Made by a program: the position numbers and the translations under genes. 64,000 bases of DNA, taken from positions 2,108,001 through 2,172,000 of the forward strand of contig NZ_CP086068.1 of NCBI RefSeq assembly GCF_020783335.1. Direction: 5' to 3'. The DNA is from Mucilaginibacter daejeonensis. Lineage in GTDB: Bacteria > Bacteroidota > Bacteroidia > Sphingobacteriales > Sphingobacteriaceae. The first letter of the stretch is position 1. The number at the start of each line of letters is the position of its first letter. Below the pieces are notes generated by a model, which was not told the DNA's origin, did not search any database, and saw nothing but the letters and a program-made list of their open reading frames with translations. Positions 8,005 to 16,573 of this stretch are shown one piece after another.

Positions 8005-10716
8005 ATGCAATTTCGATCAAAGGCTGTTGCCTTATGCTTTACCTCATGCTTAATGTGTTCTTTGTTGTTAACGGCATTTATGTGCCGGGCTCAAAATGGC
8101 GGCAGGCAGATCATCCGCTTTAATGATCAATGGTCATTCAGTAAAGACCCGAAGGGTACCGCATCAGCGCAAGATCAAAGTAGCCTCAATTGGACCAAAG
8201 TGACCCTGCCACATACTTGGAACGACAAGGATGTGATGGACGACGAGCCTGGTTACTATCGGGGCATTGGCTGGTACAAGCGTACTTTGGTGATACCTGC
8301 AGCGTTCAAGGGCAAACGCATTTATCTGTGCTTTAACGGCGCTAACCAGGAAACGGAGGTGTATGTGAATGGCAGTTCAGCAGGTATGCACATTGGCGGT
8401 TACACGCGTTTCAATGTAGACATCAGCGACCTGCTCAAACCTGGAACTGACCAGGTGAACGATATCATGGTGAAAGTGAACAACCGTCATAATGACGATA
8501 TAGCGCCACTTAGTGCCGATTTTACGTTTTTCGGAGGCATCTACCGCGATGTTAACTTGCTTGCGGTTGAGCCTGTTCATTTCTCGACCGGCGATCACGG
8601 AACGGATGGCGTTTACGTGAGCACGCCAATTGTCTCGGAGCGGTCAGCCCAGGTAAGGGTCAAGAGCGTTGTTGAGAACTCTTCTGCATCATATCAAAAG
8701 TTTAGTGTAAGTACTGTAATTTACGATGCCACCAATAAGCTGATCACAACCCAGGTTCAGAACGTTCAGCTTGGGGCGCATCAAACCAAGAATTTCTTAC
8801 AGGAGATAAAACCCATTAGCGACCCGCATTTATGGTCGCCCGCTGATCCGTATCTCTATCGGGTGTTGACCACTATCACCGATGCCAAGACCAAGCGTAT
8901 CATTGATCAGGTAAGCAACCCGCTGGGATTTCGCTGGTTTCGATTTGATGCCGATAAAGGTTTCTTTCTTAACGGGAAGCCGCTGAAGATCATGGGTGCA
9001 AGCCGGCACCAGGACTATGAAGGATTGGGCAACGCCGTACCGACCGACCTTCAAGTACGCGACATGCAACTGCTGAAGGACATGGGAGGCAACTTCGTTC
9101 GTATCGCTCATTATCCGCAAGACCCGGTCATCCTGCGAACTTGCGATCGCCTCGGCATACTGGCTTCCGTAGAGATACCGATCGTTAATGCCATTACCGA
9201 GAGCGACGCTTTTACCCGTAACTGCACTGCCATGCAGGTCGAGATGATCAGACAGAATTACAACCACCCGAGTGTGATCATTTGGGGATATATGAACGAG
9301 GTGTTACTGAGGCCTAAGTTCGGCAACGACAAAGCACGCCAGGAGCAGTACTTTGGCCACATCCGCCAATTGGCTCAAACGCTGGATTCGCTGACGCGTA
9401 AAGAAGATCCATACCGCTACACCATGATCGCCAACCACGGCGACTTTGATAAATATGGCCACGTTGGCCTGACCAAGATCCCCATGTTGGTGGGGTGGAA
9501 CTTGTATCAGGGTTGGTATAGCCCCGACCTGAAAGGTTTTGCGAGCTTTTTGGATAAGCACCACCGTGAGCTAAAAGACAAGCCATTGCTGATCACTGAG
9601 TATGGAGCAGATGCGGATCCGCGTATCAGATCGTTCTCGCCAGTGCGCTTCGATAAAAGTATCGAATACGCGATCAAATATCACCAGATCTATCTGAACG
9701 CTATGCTGGAGCGTCCATTCGTAAGCGGCGGCATGGCTTGGAACCTGGCGGATTTCAATTCGGAACCGCGCGAGGAGACCATGCCGCACATCAATAATAA
9801 AGGCTTGCTGACCATAGGAAGGCAACCCAAGGACACTTACTACCTGTATCAGGCTTACCTGTTAAATAAGCCGTTCGTTAAGATCGCCTCCTCGTCATGG
9901 GCCGAGCGTAGCGGGGTGGCTGACAGCACGGGTAATACTTGTACGCAATTTGTCCAGGTGGCCACGAACGCGAAAGGGGTAGAGTTATTCCTCAATGGAC
10001 AAAGCTTAGGGGTACGACCGGCCACTGATCACATCAGCACATGGCGGGTGCCTTTTTTAAATGGCGACAACCGCCTCCGGGCATTGGATGCGGCAACGGG
10101 ACAAAGCGATGAGGTGGTCATCAAATTTAACTTGCTCCCTACGATGCCGAGCGTACAAAACCCGATCAACGAATTAAATGTATTGCTGGGCGCTGACAGG
10201 TATTATATCGACGAACACCTCAAACAGACGTGGGTGCCCGACCGCCCTTACCAGAAAGGTTCGTGGGGCTATGTAGGAGGTGAGCTATATAAAGCCGGAA
10301 ACAACCGTACTTCCTATGGTACCGACAAAAATATCGTTGACACCTTCGACGACCCCATTTACCAAACGCAGCGCGTTGGCATCAGCCAATATAAGTTGGA
10401 TGTACCCGATGGAGAATACGAATTGAGCCTGCTCTTTGCCGAACTAACAGGTGGCGATGCGAAAGAAGCGTTAGCTTACAACCTTGATAACGGCCAAAGT
10501 AAAGAGCAAAAAGCTTCCGACAGGGTATTTAACGTCACCGTCAATGGCGTACCGTTTCTTCATAACTTCAATATAGCCGCTGAATATGGCCGTACTACCC
10601 CGGTCGACAAAACGATCAGGGTTCTGGTGGTGAACGGAGCAGGTATCACAATTGATCTTGCACCTGTAAAAGGGAAAACGATATTGAATGCCTTGAAATT
10701 GAGGAGGATCAACTGA
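8005..10716 (+). CDS. secreted glycoside hydrolase family 2 enzyme with C-terminal malectin domain
   Basis: 903 residues. The signal peptide ends near residue 30 (FMCRAQ). The GH2 sugar-binding jelly roll (about 35-200), immunoglobulin-like domain (about 205-310) and TIM barrel (about 315-620) are in the usual order. The acid/base is Glu432 in WGYMNEV and the nucleophile Glu532 in LLITEYGADAD. After a further Ig-like segment, residues about 735-900 form a malectin-like carbohydrate-binding domain (RVFNVTVNG, YELSLLFAEL). It would remove a beta-linked sugar, galactose most often in this architecture, though glucuronide or mannoside cannot be excluded. It acts in the periplasm or outside. Its stop overlaps the next gene by 1 nt. 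Confidence 0.88.
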   Translation: MQFRSKAVALCFTSCLMCSLLLTAFMCRAQNGGRQIIRFNDQWSFSKDPKGTASAQDQSSLNWTKVTLPHTWNDKDVMDDEPGYYRGIGWYKRTLVIPAAFKGKRIYLCFNGANQETEVYVNGSSAGMHIGGYTRFNVDISDLLKPGTDQVNDIMVKVNNRHNDDIAPLSADFTFFGGIYRDVNLLAVEPVHFSTGDHGTDGVYVSTPIVSERSAQVRVKSVVENSSASYQKFSVSTVIYDATNKLITTQVQNVQLGAHQTKNFLQEIKPISDPHLWSPADPYLYRVLTTITDAKTKRIIDQVSNPLGFRWFRFDADKGFFLNGKPLKIMGASRHQDYEGLGNAVPTDLQVRDMQLLKDMGGNFVRIAHYPQDPVILRTCDRLGILASVEIPIVNAITESDAFTRNCTAMQVEMIRQNYNHPSVIIWGYMNEVLLRPKFGNDKARQEQYFGHIRQLAQTLDSLTRKEDPYRYTMIANHGDFDKYGHVGLTKIPMLVGWNLYQGWYSPDLKGFASFLDKHHRELKDKPLLITEYGADADPRIRSFSPVRFDKSIEYAIKYHQIYLNAMLERPFVSGGMAWNLADFNSEPREETMPHINNKGLLTIGRQPKDTYYLYQAYLLNKPFVKIASSSWAERSGVADSTGNTCTQFVQVATNAKGVELFLNGQSLGVRPATDHISTWRVPFLNGDNRLRALDAATGQSDEVVIKFNLLPTMPSVQNPINELNVLLGADRYYIDEHLKQTWVPDRPYQKGSWGYVGGELYKAGNNRTSYGTDKNIVDTFDDPIYQTQRVGISQYKLDVPDGEYELSLLFAELTGGDAKEALAYNLDNGQSKEQKASDRVFNVTVNGVPFLHNFNIAAEYGRTTPVDKTIRVLVVNGAGITIDLAPVKGKTILNALKLRRIN

Positions 10717-11555
10717 TGGAACGTAATAGTAGCACCTCTCGTTCAAACTGGTCGATATCAGCATTGACCAAGCGAAAAATTTTGATCCTTGCGGTCATCT
10801 TTGTCATTCAACTCCTCTCAATAAAGGTGAATGCTCAAGCGCCCATGCGGGAGGTCGTGCCCGTTAAGAGCATTATTCAAAATGTTCGGACGTTGTTGGA
10901 CTACACCACCAATTATCTCGAACTGAAAAAGAGCTTCAAAGCTTATGATGTCAATAAACGTCAGATCAGTAAGGCGGAATTTCTGCATAAACTTAGGACT
11001 GGGAACTTCTTACCCTTGAGGGCTTATTCTAAAGAGGCCAACGGCGAATATTTTCTTTACAAAGTGCCGCCTTCTGCAGATCACGATATTAACAAAGTAC
11101 TTAAGCAAATAGGGGATACTTACTACGGGTATTCTTTAATAGAAGGCAAGAGGTTTCCGGCTTTCGAATTTAAAGACCTGAATGGTAATATCTACAATAC
11201 ACAAAACACCAAAGGAAAGATCATCGTCCTTAAGGGATGGTTCATATCCTGTGTGCCATGCGCTGCAGAAATGCCCGCATTGAATAAATTGAAGGATGAG
11301 TATCGGGACCGCAAGGATATTATTCTTCTGAGCATGGCTTTTGACCGTAAAGATGCCTTACAAAGATTTTTGAAAACTCATACGTTCAATTATGCTGTTG
11401 TACCGGTCACCGCTAAATATCTTCAGCATACGTTGCATGTTACCGGTTATCCGGTGCATTGGGTGATCAACAAACAAGGCATAGTGGTGGACATGAGCTA
11501 TGATATGCACGAGATGATCGCCGCCTTGAGAGCGGAGGCAGCGAAGACGCCATGA
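10716..11555 (+). CDS. TlpA-like thiol-disulfide oxidoreductase, membrane anchored or secreted
   Basis: 279 residues. A hydrophobic stretch at about 20-41 ending VNAQA is a late signal sequence or anchor after a polar start. Residues 42-140 are a helical region seen before the thioredoxin fold in many Bacteroidota TlpA proteins. The AhpC/TSA-Redoxin-type fold spans about 145-275, with the active site WFISCVPCAAEMP (Cys179, Cys182) and the cis-Pro region VTGYPVHWVI. It would act in the periplasm on disulfides. The ATG overlaps the GH2 stop codon (TGATG), so translation is probably coupled. The reason for pairing with a glycosidase is unclear. Confidence 0.82.
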   Translation: MERNSSTSRSNWSISALTKRKILILAVIFVIQLLSIKVNAQAPMREVVPVKSIIQNVRTLLDYTTNYLELKKSFKAYDVNKRQISKAEFLHKLRTGNFLPLRAYSKEANGEYFLYKVPPSADHDINKVLKQIGDTYYGYSLIEGKRFPAFEFKDLNGNIYNTQNTKGKIIVLKGWFISCVPCAAEMPALNKLKDEYRDRKDIILLSMAFDRKDALQRFLKTHTFNYAVVPVTAKYLQHTLHVTGYPVHWVINKQGIVVDMSYDMHEMIAALRAEAAKTP

Positions 11556-11606
11556 ACGGCGATGAATTAGTGAGGCGGATGTCGATCGGATATAAGATAT
11601 AGGGAT

Positions 11607-11640
11607 AAAAAAAGGGAAACAACAATCGTCGTTTCCCTTT
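11607..11640 (-). terminator. intrinsic terminator of tRNA-Leu
   Basis: On the minus strand AAAGGGAAAC, a 10-nt loop and GTTTCCCTTT (11611-11640) make a 10-bp stem followed by a run of seven T, directly after the tRNA 3' end. It may also stop transcription from the TlpA gene on the plus strand. Confidence 0.85.
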
Positions 11641-11643
11641 ACG

Positions 11644-11727
11644 TACCCAGAGCCGGGGTCGAACCGGCACGGCCTTGCGGCCACAGGTGTTTGAGACCAG
11701 CGCGTCTACCGATTCCGCCATCTGGGC
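11644..11727 (-). tRNA. tRNA-Leu (anticodon CAA)
   Basis: 84 nt, class II tRNA with a long variable arm. The acceptor GCCCAGA pairs with TCTGGGT (first pair G-T), followed by discriminator A; CCA is not encoded. The D region has GGTAGACGC. The anticodon loop CTCAAAC gives CAA, reading UUG. The variable stem is GGCC-GCAA-GGCC and the T arm GCCGG-TTCGACC-CCGGC. The anticodon stem CTGGT/ACCTG has one T-T mismatch at the second pair. It has its own terminator downstream. Confidence 0.93.
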
Positions 11728-11744
11728 CTGTCCACAACTTCCTT

Positions 11745-12272
11745 TCAGAAGCGGGATGCAAATGTATTCAAACTATCTTTAATTCGCAACAAATATTTTG
11801 ATCTGTAATAAATATCTGCGATGTCATTCAGGCGACTTTCTTTAGCCGTGTCATTAAGTGTTTCATAGTCAGCGGTAAGGGCTTCCAACTCACTGTTTAG
11901 ATCATCTTCTATCGCTAATGCTTCCGCACGGATGTCGGCCACCTGTTCGGCGTTCTCTGCCTCCATTAGCCGTTCGTTAAGGTCCATCATCTCCATTAAA
12001 AAGTCGGCTGGGAGTTGCGGCTTTGCACCTTCATTTACCAGGCCGTGCGTGGTCAAAATGTATTCCAGCCGTTTGGCTGGGTCGCCCAGTGTTTGGTACG
12101 CTTTATTGTTAATGGTCGATATCTCCATGATCTCCTGCTGCTTGGCCTCATCCTCACCCGCAAAAAAGTCAGGATGATATTGTTTGCTTACCGCATAGAA
12201 CTTTTTTTTCAATGTGGCTGCATCGACGTTGAAGGACTCTGGTATATCGTAAAACTCAAAGTAGTTGATCAT
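11745..12272 (-). CDS. hscB: HscB-type J-domain co-chaperone for Fe-S cluster assembly
   Basis: 175 residues from the ATG at 12270-12272; the in-frame codon at 12281 is TTG and is disfavoured. Residues 1-75 are a J domain with the HPD motif at 33-35 (KQYHPDFF) and the NxAYxTL segment (NKAYQTLGDP) after it. Residues about 90-170 form the acidic three-helix C-terminal domain that binds IscU in HscB. It would stimulate an HscA/DnaK ATPase during cluster transfer. It lies alone between tRNA-Leu and the trehalose operon; no isc genes are in the window. Confidence 0.85.
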   Translation of the reverse strand: MINYFEFYDIPESFNVDAATLKKKFYAVSKQYHPDFFAGEDEAKQQEIMEISTINNKAYQTLGDPAKRLEYILTTHGLVNEGAKPQLPADFLMEMMDLNERLMEAENAEQVADIRAEALAIEDDLNSELEALTADYETLNDTAKESRLNDIADIYYRSKYLLRIKDSLNTFASRF

Positions 12273-12298
12273 GGTATTCAATAGTGCATAGTGCGGTA

Positions 12299-12306
12299 CA
12301 AATATA
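12299..12306 (-). promoter_or_regulatory. candidate -7 promoter box for hscB
   Basis: On the minus strand TATATTTG matches TAnnTTTG and would give a leader of about 20 nt. No TTG box at the usual distance was seen. Confidence 0.4.
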
Positions 12307-12349
12307 TCGGTTCGGTACCGATGGATGACCGGCGGCCGGAGTTATATAC

Positions 12350-15300
12350 TTAACGGTTATAAAGCCTTACCTGTTCCATCAATTTTTGAGCCGCCTCTTC
12401 ATCGAACTGGCCAGGCAACAGCCGCCATGTCCAGTTACCCTCGGCAGATGATGGCTTGTTCATGCGGGCACTTCCATCGGCACCGATAACGTCCTGCATG
12501 GGCAGTATCGCGATCTTGGCGGTCGATGCGTAAGCTACCCGGCTCAAAACCTCATGTATGTTACGAGATCTCACCGAACGGCCGGTGTAGCGTTCGATCT
12601 GTTTACGCATATTCTTATCCGTTTCCTGTTCATACCAACCAATGGTAGTGTTGTTGTCATGCGTGCCGGTATAAACGAGGTAGTTTTCCTGGTAGTTGTG
12701 AGGGATGTACGTGGAAGCGCCCACCTCATCGCCAAACGCAAATTGCAGAATCTTCATGCCTGGCATCTCATAAGCGTCGCGCAGGTCGTACACCGGTTGG
12801 TCAATGTCACCAAGATCCTCGGCAATGAAAGGCAATTTACCTAATGATGCTTTGATCGCTTCAAAGAAGGCTTTACCTGGACCAGGCTCCCAGCGTCCGT
12901 TCTTGGCTGTGGTCTCGCCGAAAGGTGCCACCCAATAGGCCGCAAAAGCACGGAAGTGGTCCAGTCGTACCAAGTCGAATAGTTCGATATTTCGACGTAG
13001 TCTGTCGGTCCACCACTTGTAATCGGTAGAGGCCATCACTTCCCAGCGGTATACCGGCATGCCCCATAGTTGACCGTCGGCACTAAAATGATCGGGAGGA
13101 ACACCTGCTATGCCGGCCATTTGTCCCTCGGCATCCAGATCAAAGCTTGATGGGTTGGCCCAAACATCTACCGAATCATGGCTTACATAATAAGGCAGGT
13201 CGCCGATCATCTTAATATTTCGCACATGGCAGTACTCCTTAAGTCCCGTCCACTGCAACTGAAAAATAAATTGCTGCCACTTGATCTCTTCAATGTCCGC
13301 TTCATTTTGTGCGGCAAAGCGCCTGATCACTGCCGGCCTGCGCTGGCGGTATTCCAGCGGCCATTCATACCAGGGAGCATCCTGATAGTGCTGCTTTAGC
13401 ACTTTGAATACGGCCAGGTCATCGAGCCAGTAGCTTTCTGCGCTGCAAAAAGCCTCGAACTTTTGATGTAACATGGAACGGTCAGCTTCTTTAAAACGGT
13501 GATAGGCCAAAGCCAACAACCTGGCTTTGATCTTCTCTACTTTGCCATACTCGGCAGTGGCGGTGGCATCTAATGCGGCCGACCTTAGATCTTCTTCCTT
13601 TAGCAAACCTGCATCGGCCAACAATTCAGGGCTGATCAACAAGGTGTTGCCTGCCATGCTACTCACCGAGCTATAGGGCGAAAAACCCTGTAATGCACTC
13701 GTGGGGTTCAAGGGAAGCAATTGCCAGTAAGTTTGCCCTGCAAGCGCAAGCTTATCAGCGAAATGGTATGCTTCAGGTCCCATATCGCCAACACCAAAGG
13801 ATGATGGCAGCGAGGTGATGTGGAGTAAGATACCCGCCCCACGATCGTTATCGGGCTGCTCTAATTTAAGCAATGCCATCGGTACTGCGCCAAACACATT
13901 TTTGATACGAACGCTATTCTCGACGGCCTTTCCACTGTTGCCATTCAATAGTTCCTGCCATTGAAGCGGAGCATCAGTAGGAAGAATGATGCGCGTGTTG
14001 CGCCATTTTACTTCCTGCGGTTCGCGGTCTTGTTCGCGACAGAGTTTTGCCATGTGTAAAGGTACGACGCTCACATACCAGGTCTTTTCGTAACGCCTTG
14101 CAAAAGCGAATACATGATCGCTGTATTTGCCTTTCACCTTTAATGGCACATAAGCGCCCTTTGCGAACACTTCGGCGGCTGATCGACGTTCGTTGAACAG
14201 CCGCTGAGTGAGCCAAAGCTTGATCTTGCCGCTGTAGCGTTCTTTCCAAAGTTCGGCGGTACTTACGCCGTCCATTTCATTGAGCATGGTGTGGCGTAAC
14301 TGGTGATCCACCGGACGGCGATTGTCAGGGTCTACCAGGCTCAGGTCATAAAGTTCACAACCCTGGTAAACATCCGGAACGCCCGGGCAAGTGAATTTTA
14401 ACAACACCTGCGACAACGAGTTAATGATACCCATGTCTGCAATGCTGTTCTGGAATTCGGTGAATGATCGCCAGAAGTCCTTTTCGGTGTCGAGCAGGGC
14501 AGTGGCAAAATTTATGGTCGCTTCTTCGTATTCTTCGTTAGGCTTGGTCCAGTTGGAATTGGTCTTGGCTTCCCGCAGCGCTTTGGTAAGGTATTCCTTC
14601 AGGCGCTCCGCAAAACTGTCGTCGCCTTCTCCCGGCATTGGGTAGGCGCCCACCAGTGTTTGATAGATGAAGTATTCATCATTGGCATCGGGGAAGTTGT
14701 TGGCCTTTAGTCCGGCGTTCATTTCCTGCCATTGCTCAACGGTGCGGATCCAGGTCTTTGGCAGATCGCTCAACACGTTCAAGCGCGCCCTTACATCCTC
14801 GCCCCGTTTGGTATCATGGGTAGAGGTGCCGTTCATTGTCAGTGGCCATTTTTCCTGGCGGTCTTGCATTAACTTATGGAACTGTTTGGTGCTCATACCA
14901 AAAGCATCGGGCGCATCGCCCACCTCGTTGTGGCCAACAAAGCGGTTGTATGTATACATCAACGTGTCCTCAACACCTTTGGCCATTAGCGGTCCGCTGA
15001 ACTGCATCAAACGCTGATAGAACTGCAATGCCCGCTTATTGTAGTCAGTGATATTCAGTTTGGGTTTCTCTAATATCACGATCTCTAATAGGTTAAGCGC
15101 AGCCTTCAATTGGGGTTTGGTTTGCTTGGCTTTCTTGAACAGTTCCTTCACGTGTTTGTACTCACCGTCTGCCAGTGGTAACTTGTTACTATAGTAACGG
15201 TACACCGGGCAAAGGATCAGCAATTCACCTATCGCTTGTTTCACCACATCCACCTGTAGGCCTTCCAGTATCTTTTTATCGGTAAGGCGCAGTCGTTTGA

Positions 15301-16564
15301 ATAAGCGATAAAGGTTATCCAGTTCGCCGCCCATGTGCTGGGTCAGGATGGCTTCTTTCTTTTTCAGTATCTGTTCGGCCACCGGCTCATTGCTGTTGAC
15401 CAGCTGGGTGTAGAATTTGTTGAATCGTCTGAGCCCGGCCTGATCGGTGAAGAGGTTATTCACCTGAGCCAGGAAATCATAGCCTGAGGTGCCTTGTAGC
15501 GCCCATTGTTCAGGCAATTCTTCACCCTCTTCTAATATCTTCTCCGCAACAATGTAGGTATCTGCGCCCGTTAACTGGCGCAGATCGTCAACATAGCGTT
15601 TAGGGTCATATAAGCCATCGATGTGGTCAATGCGGAGCCCCTGAAAAAGCCCGTCATCTACCATGCTTTTAATTGTACTATGGAAATGGGAGAATACCGC
15701 CTTATCCTGGATGTTTAAACAGATCAGGCTGTTCACCGTAAAGAAACGGCGATAGTTCATCCGCTGGTCCGATTCTTCCCAACTGCACAAGCGATAAAAT
15801 TGCTGACCGGCTACTTGCCTTATATGGTCCTTAGAGGCATTGATCGTCTCCAAGCACTGCTCGATAAAGCTACTGCTTTCCTCATCGGCTTTGATGCGGG
15901 CAAATTTTTGCTTTAACGATGTCCATTTGATCGCATAGCTTCCGGCATCATCGATGTCTTGTAATGCTTTTACGTTCTTGATGAACAGTTGTACTGACCG
16001 CGGCTGATCTGCAGCGAGGTAGCTGATCACCGTATTATAAGACGAAGGACTCAAAGGGTAATAGCTATCAAAGTATTTTAGCACCAATCCCTGGCCGTCA
16101 ATATATTTTATTTCCAGTTCATTGTCATTGATCACCTCGTTGATTGCTTTACCCAGAAAAGGCACCATGATCGGCTCATCAGCAAATAGCGGACTCGTCC
16201 AGGCAGCATCAAAAAAGTCGGCGTATAAGGAACGCTTACCTTTCTCCAGCACGTCCATCAGCCAGGCATTGGTTTGATGGAAACCCATGTGGTTAGGAAC
16301 TATATCCTGCAACCAGCCCATGCCGGCATCCTTGAGTTTTGTATTGATGGCCTTGAATTGCTTAAGCGTACCGATCTCGCTGTTGATATGGTGAGGGTCG
16401 GTACCATCATAACCGTGGGTACTACCTGGCACAGCACCGAATATTGGCGAGGCATAAACAGTGCTTACACCAAGCTTTTGCAGATAATCGATGATCTGGC
16501 TGAATTGCTCGAAGGTGAACGAAGAATTGAATTGTATGCGATAGGTGGCTACTGGATTATACAT
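12350..16564 (-). CDS. treY-malQ: fused malto-oligosyltrehalose synthase (TreY) / 4-alpha-glucanotransferase (MalQ)
   Basis: 1404 residues, two complete enzymes in one chain. Residues 1 to about 890 are TreY (GH13): TYRIQFNSSFTF start, YDGTDPHHINSEIG, nucleophile region GLRIDHIDGLYDP (about 310), acid/base region YIVAEKILEEGE, and HDTKRGEDVRARL. Residues about 905-1404 are MalQ (GH77): GILLHITSLPSSFGVGDMG, GFSPYSSVSSMAGN, nucleophile LVRLDHFRAF, acid/base FIAEDLGDI, and THDNNTTIGWY. No stop or frameshift separates them. TreY turns the reducing end of maltodextrins into a trehalosyl unit; MalQ rebuilds longer chains from the short dextrins left over, so the fusion recycles TreY/TreZ products. 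It starts 9 bp after treZ. Confidence 0.93.
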   Translation of the reverse strand: MYNPVATYRIQFNSSFTFEQFSQIIDYLQKLGVSTVYASPIFGAVPGSTHGYDGTDPHHINSEIGTLKQFKAINTKLKDAGMGWLQDIVPNHMGFHQTNAWLMDVLEKGKRSLYADFFDAAWTSPLFADEPIMVPFLGKAINEVINDNELEIKYIDGQGLVLKYFDSYYPLSPSSYNTVISYLAADQPRSVQLFIKNVKALQDIDDAGSYAIKWTSLKQKFARIKADEESSSFIEQCLETINASKDHIRQVAGQQFYRLCSWEESDQRMNYRRFFTVNSLICLNIQDKAVFSHFHSTIKSMVDDGLFQGLRIDHIDGLYDPKRYVDDLRQLTGADTYIVAEKILEEGEELPEQWALQGTSGYDFLAQVNNLFTDQAGLRRFNKFYTQLVNSNEPVAEQILKKKEAILTQHMGGELDNLYRLFKRLRLTDKKILEGLQVDVVKQAIGELLILCPVYRYYSNKLPLADGEYKHVKELFKKAKQTKPQLKAALNLLEIVILEKPKLNITDYNKRALQFYQRLMQFSGPLMAKGVEDTLMYTYNRFVGHNEVGDAPDAFGMSTKQFHKLMQDRQEKWPLTMNGTSTHDTKRGEDVRARLNVLSDLPKTWIRTVEQWQEMNAGLKANNFPDANDEYFIYQTLVGAYPMPGEGDDSFAERLKEYLTKALREAKTNSNWTKPNEEYEEATINFATALLDTEKDFWRSFTEFQNSIADMGIINSLSQVLLKFTCPGVPDVYQGCELYDLSLVDPDNRRPVDHQLRHTMLNEMDGVSTAELWKERYSGKIKLWLTQRLFNERRSAAEVFAKGAYVPLKVKGKYSDHVFAFARRYEKTWYVSVVPLHMAKLCREQDREPQEVKWRNTRIILPTDAPLQWQELLNGNSGKAVENSVRIKNVFGAVPMALLKLEQPDNDRGAGILLHITSLPSSFGVGDMGPEAYHFADKLALAGQTYWQLLPLNPTSALQGFSPYSSVSSMAGNTLLISPELLADAGLLKEEDLRSAALDATATAEYGKVEKIKARLLALAYHRFKEADRSMLHQKFEAFCSAESYWLDDLAVFKVLKQHYQDAPWYEWPLEYRQRRPAVIRRFAAQNEADIEEIKWQQFIFQLQWTGLKEYCHVRNIKMIGDLPYYVSHDSVDVWANPSSFDLDAEGQMAGIAGVPPDHFSADGQLWGMPVYRWEVMASTDYKWWTDRLRRNIELFDLVRLDHFRAFAAYWVAPFGETTAKNGRWEPGPGKAFFEAIKASLGKLPFIAEDLGDIDQPVYDLRDAYEMPGMKILQFAFGDEVGASTYIPHNYQENYLVYTGTHDNNTTIGWYEQETDKNMRKQIERYTGRSVRSRNIHEVLSRVAYASTAKIAILPMQDVIGADGSARMNKPSSAEGNWTWRLLPGQFDEEAAQKLMEQVRLYNR

Positions 16565-16573
16565 GGGCGGTAC

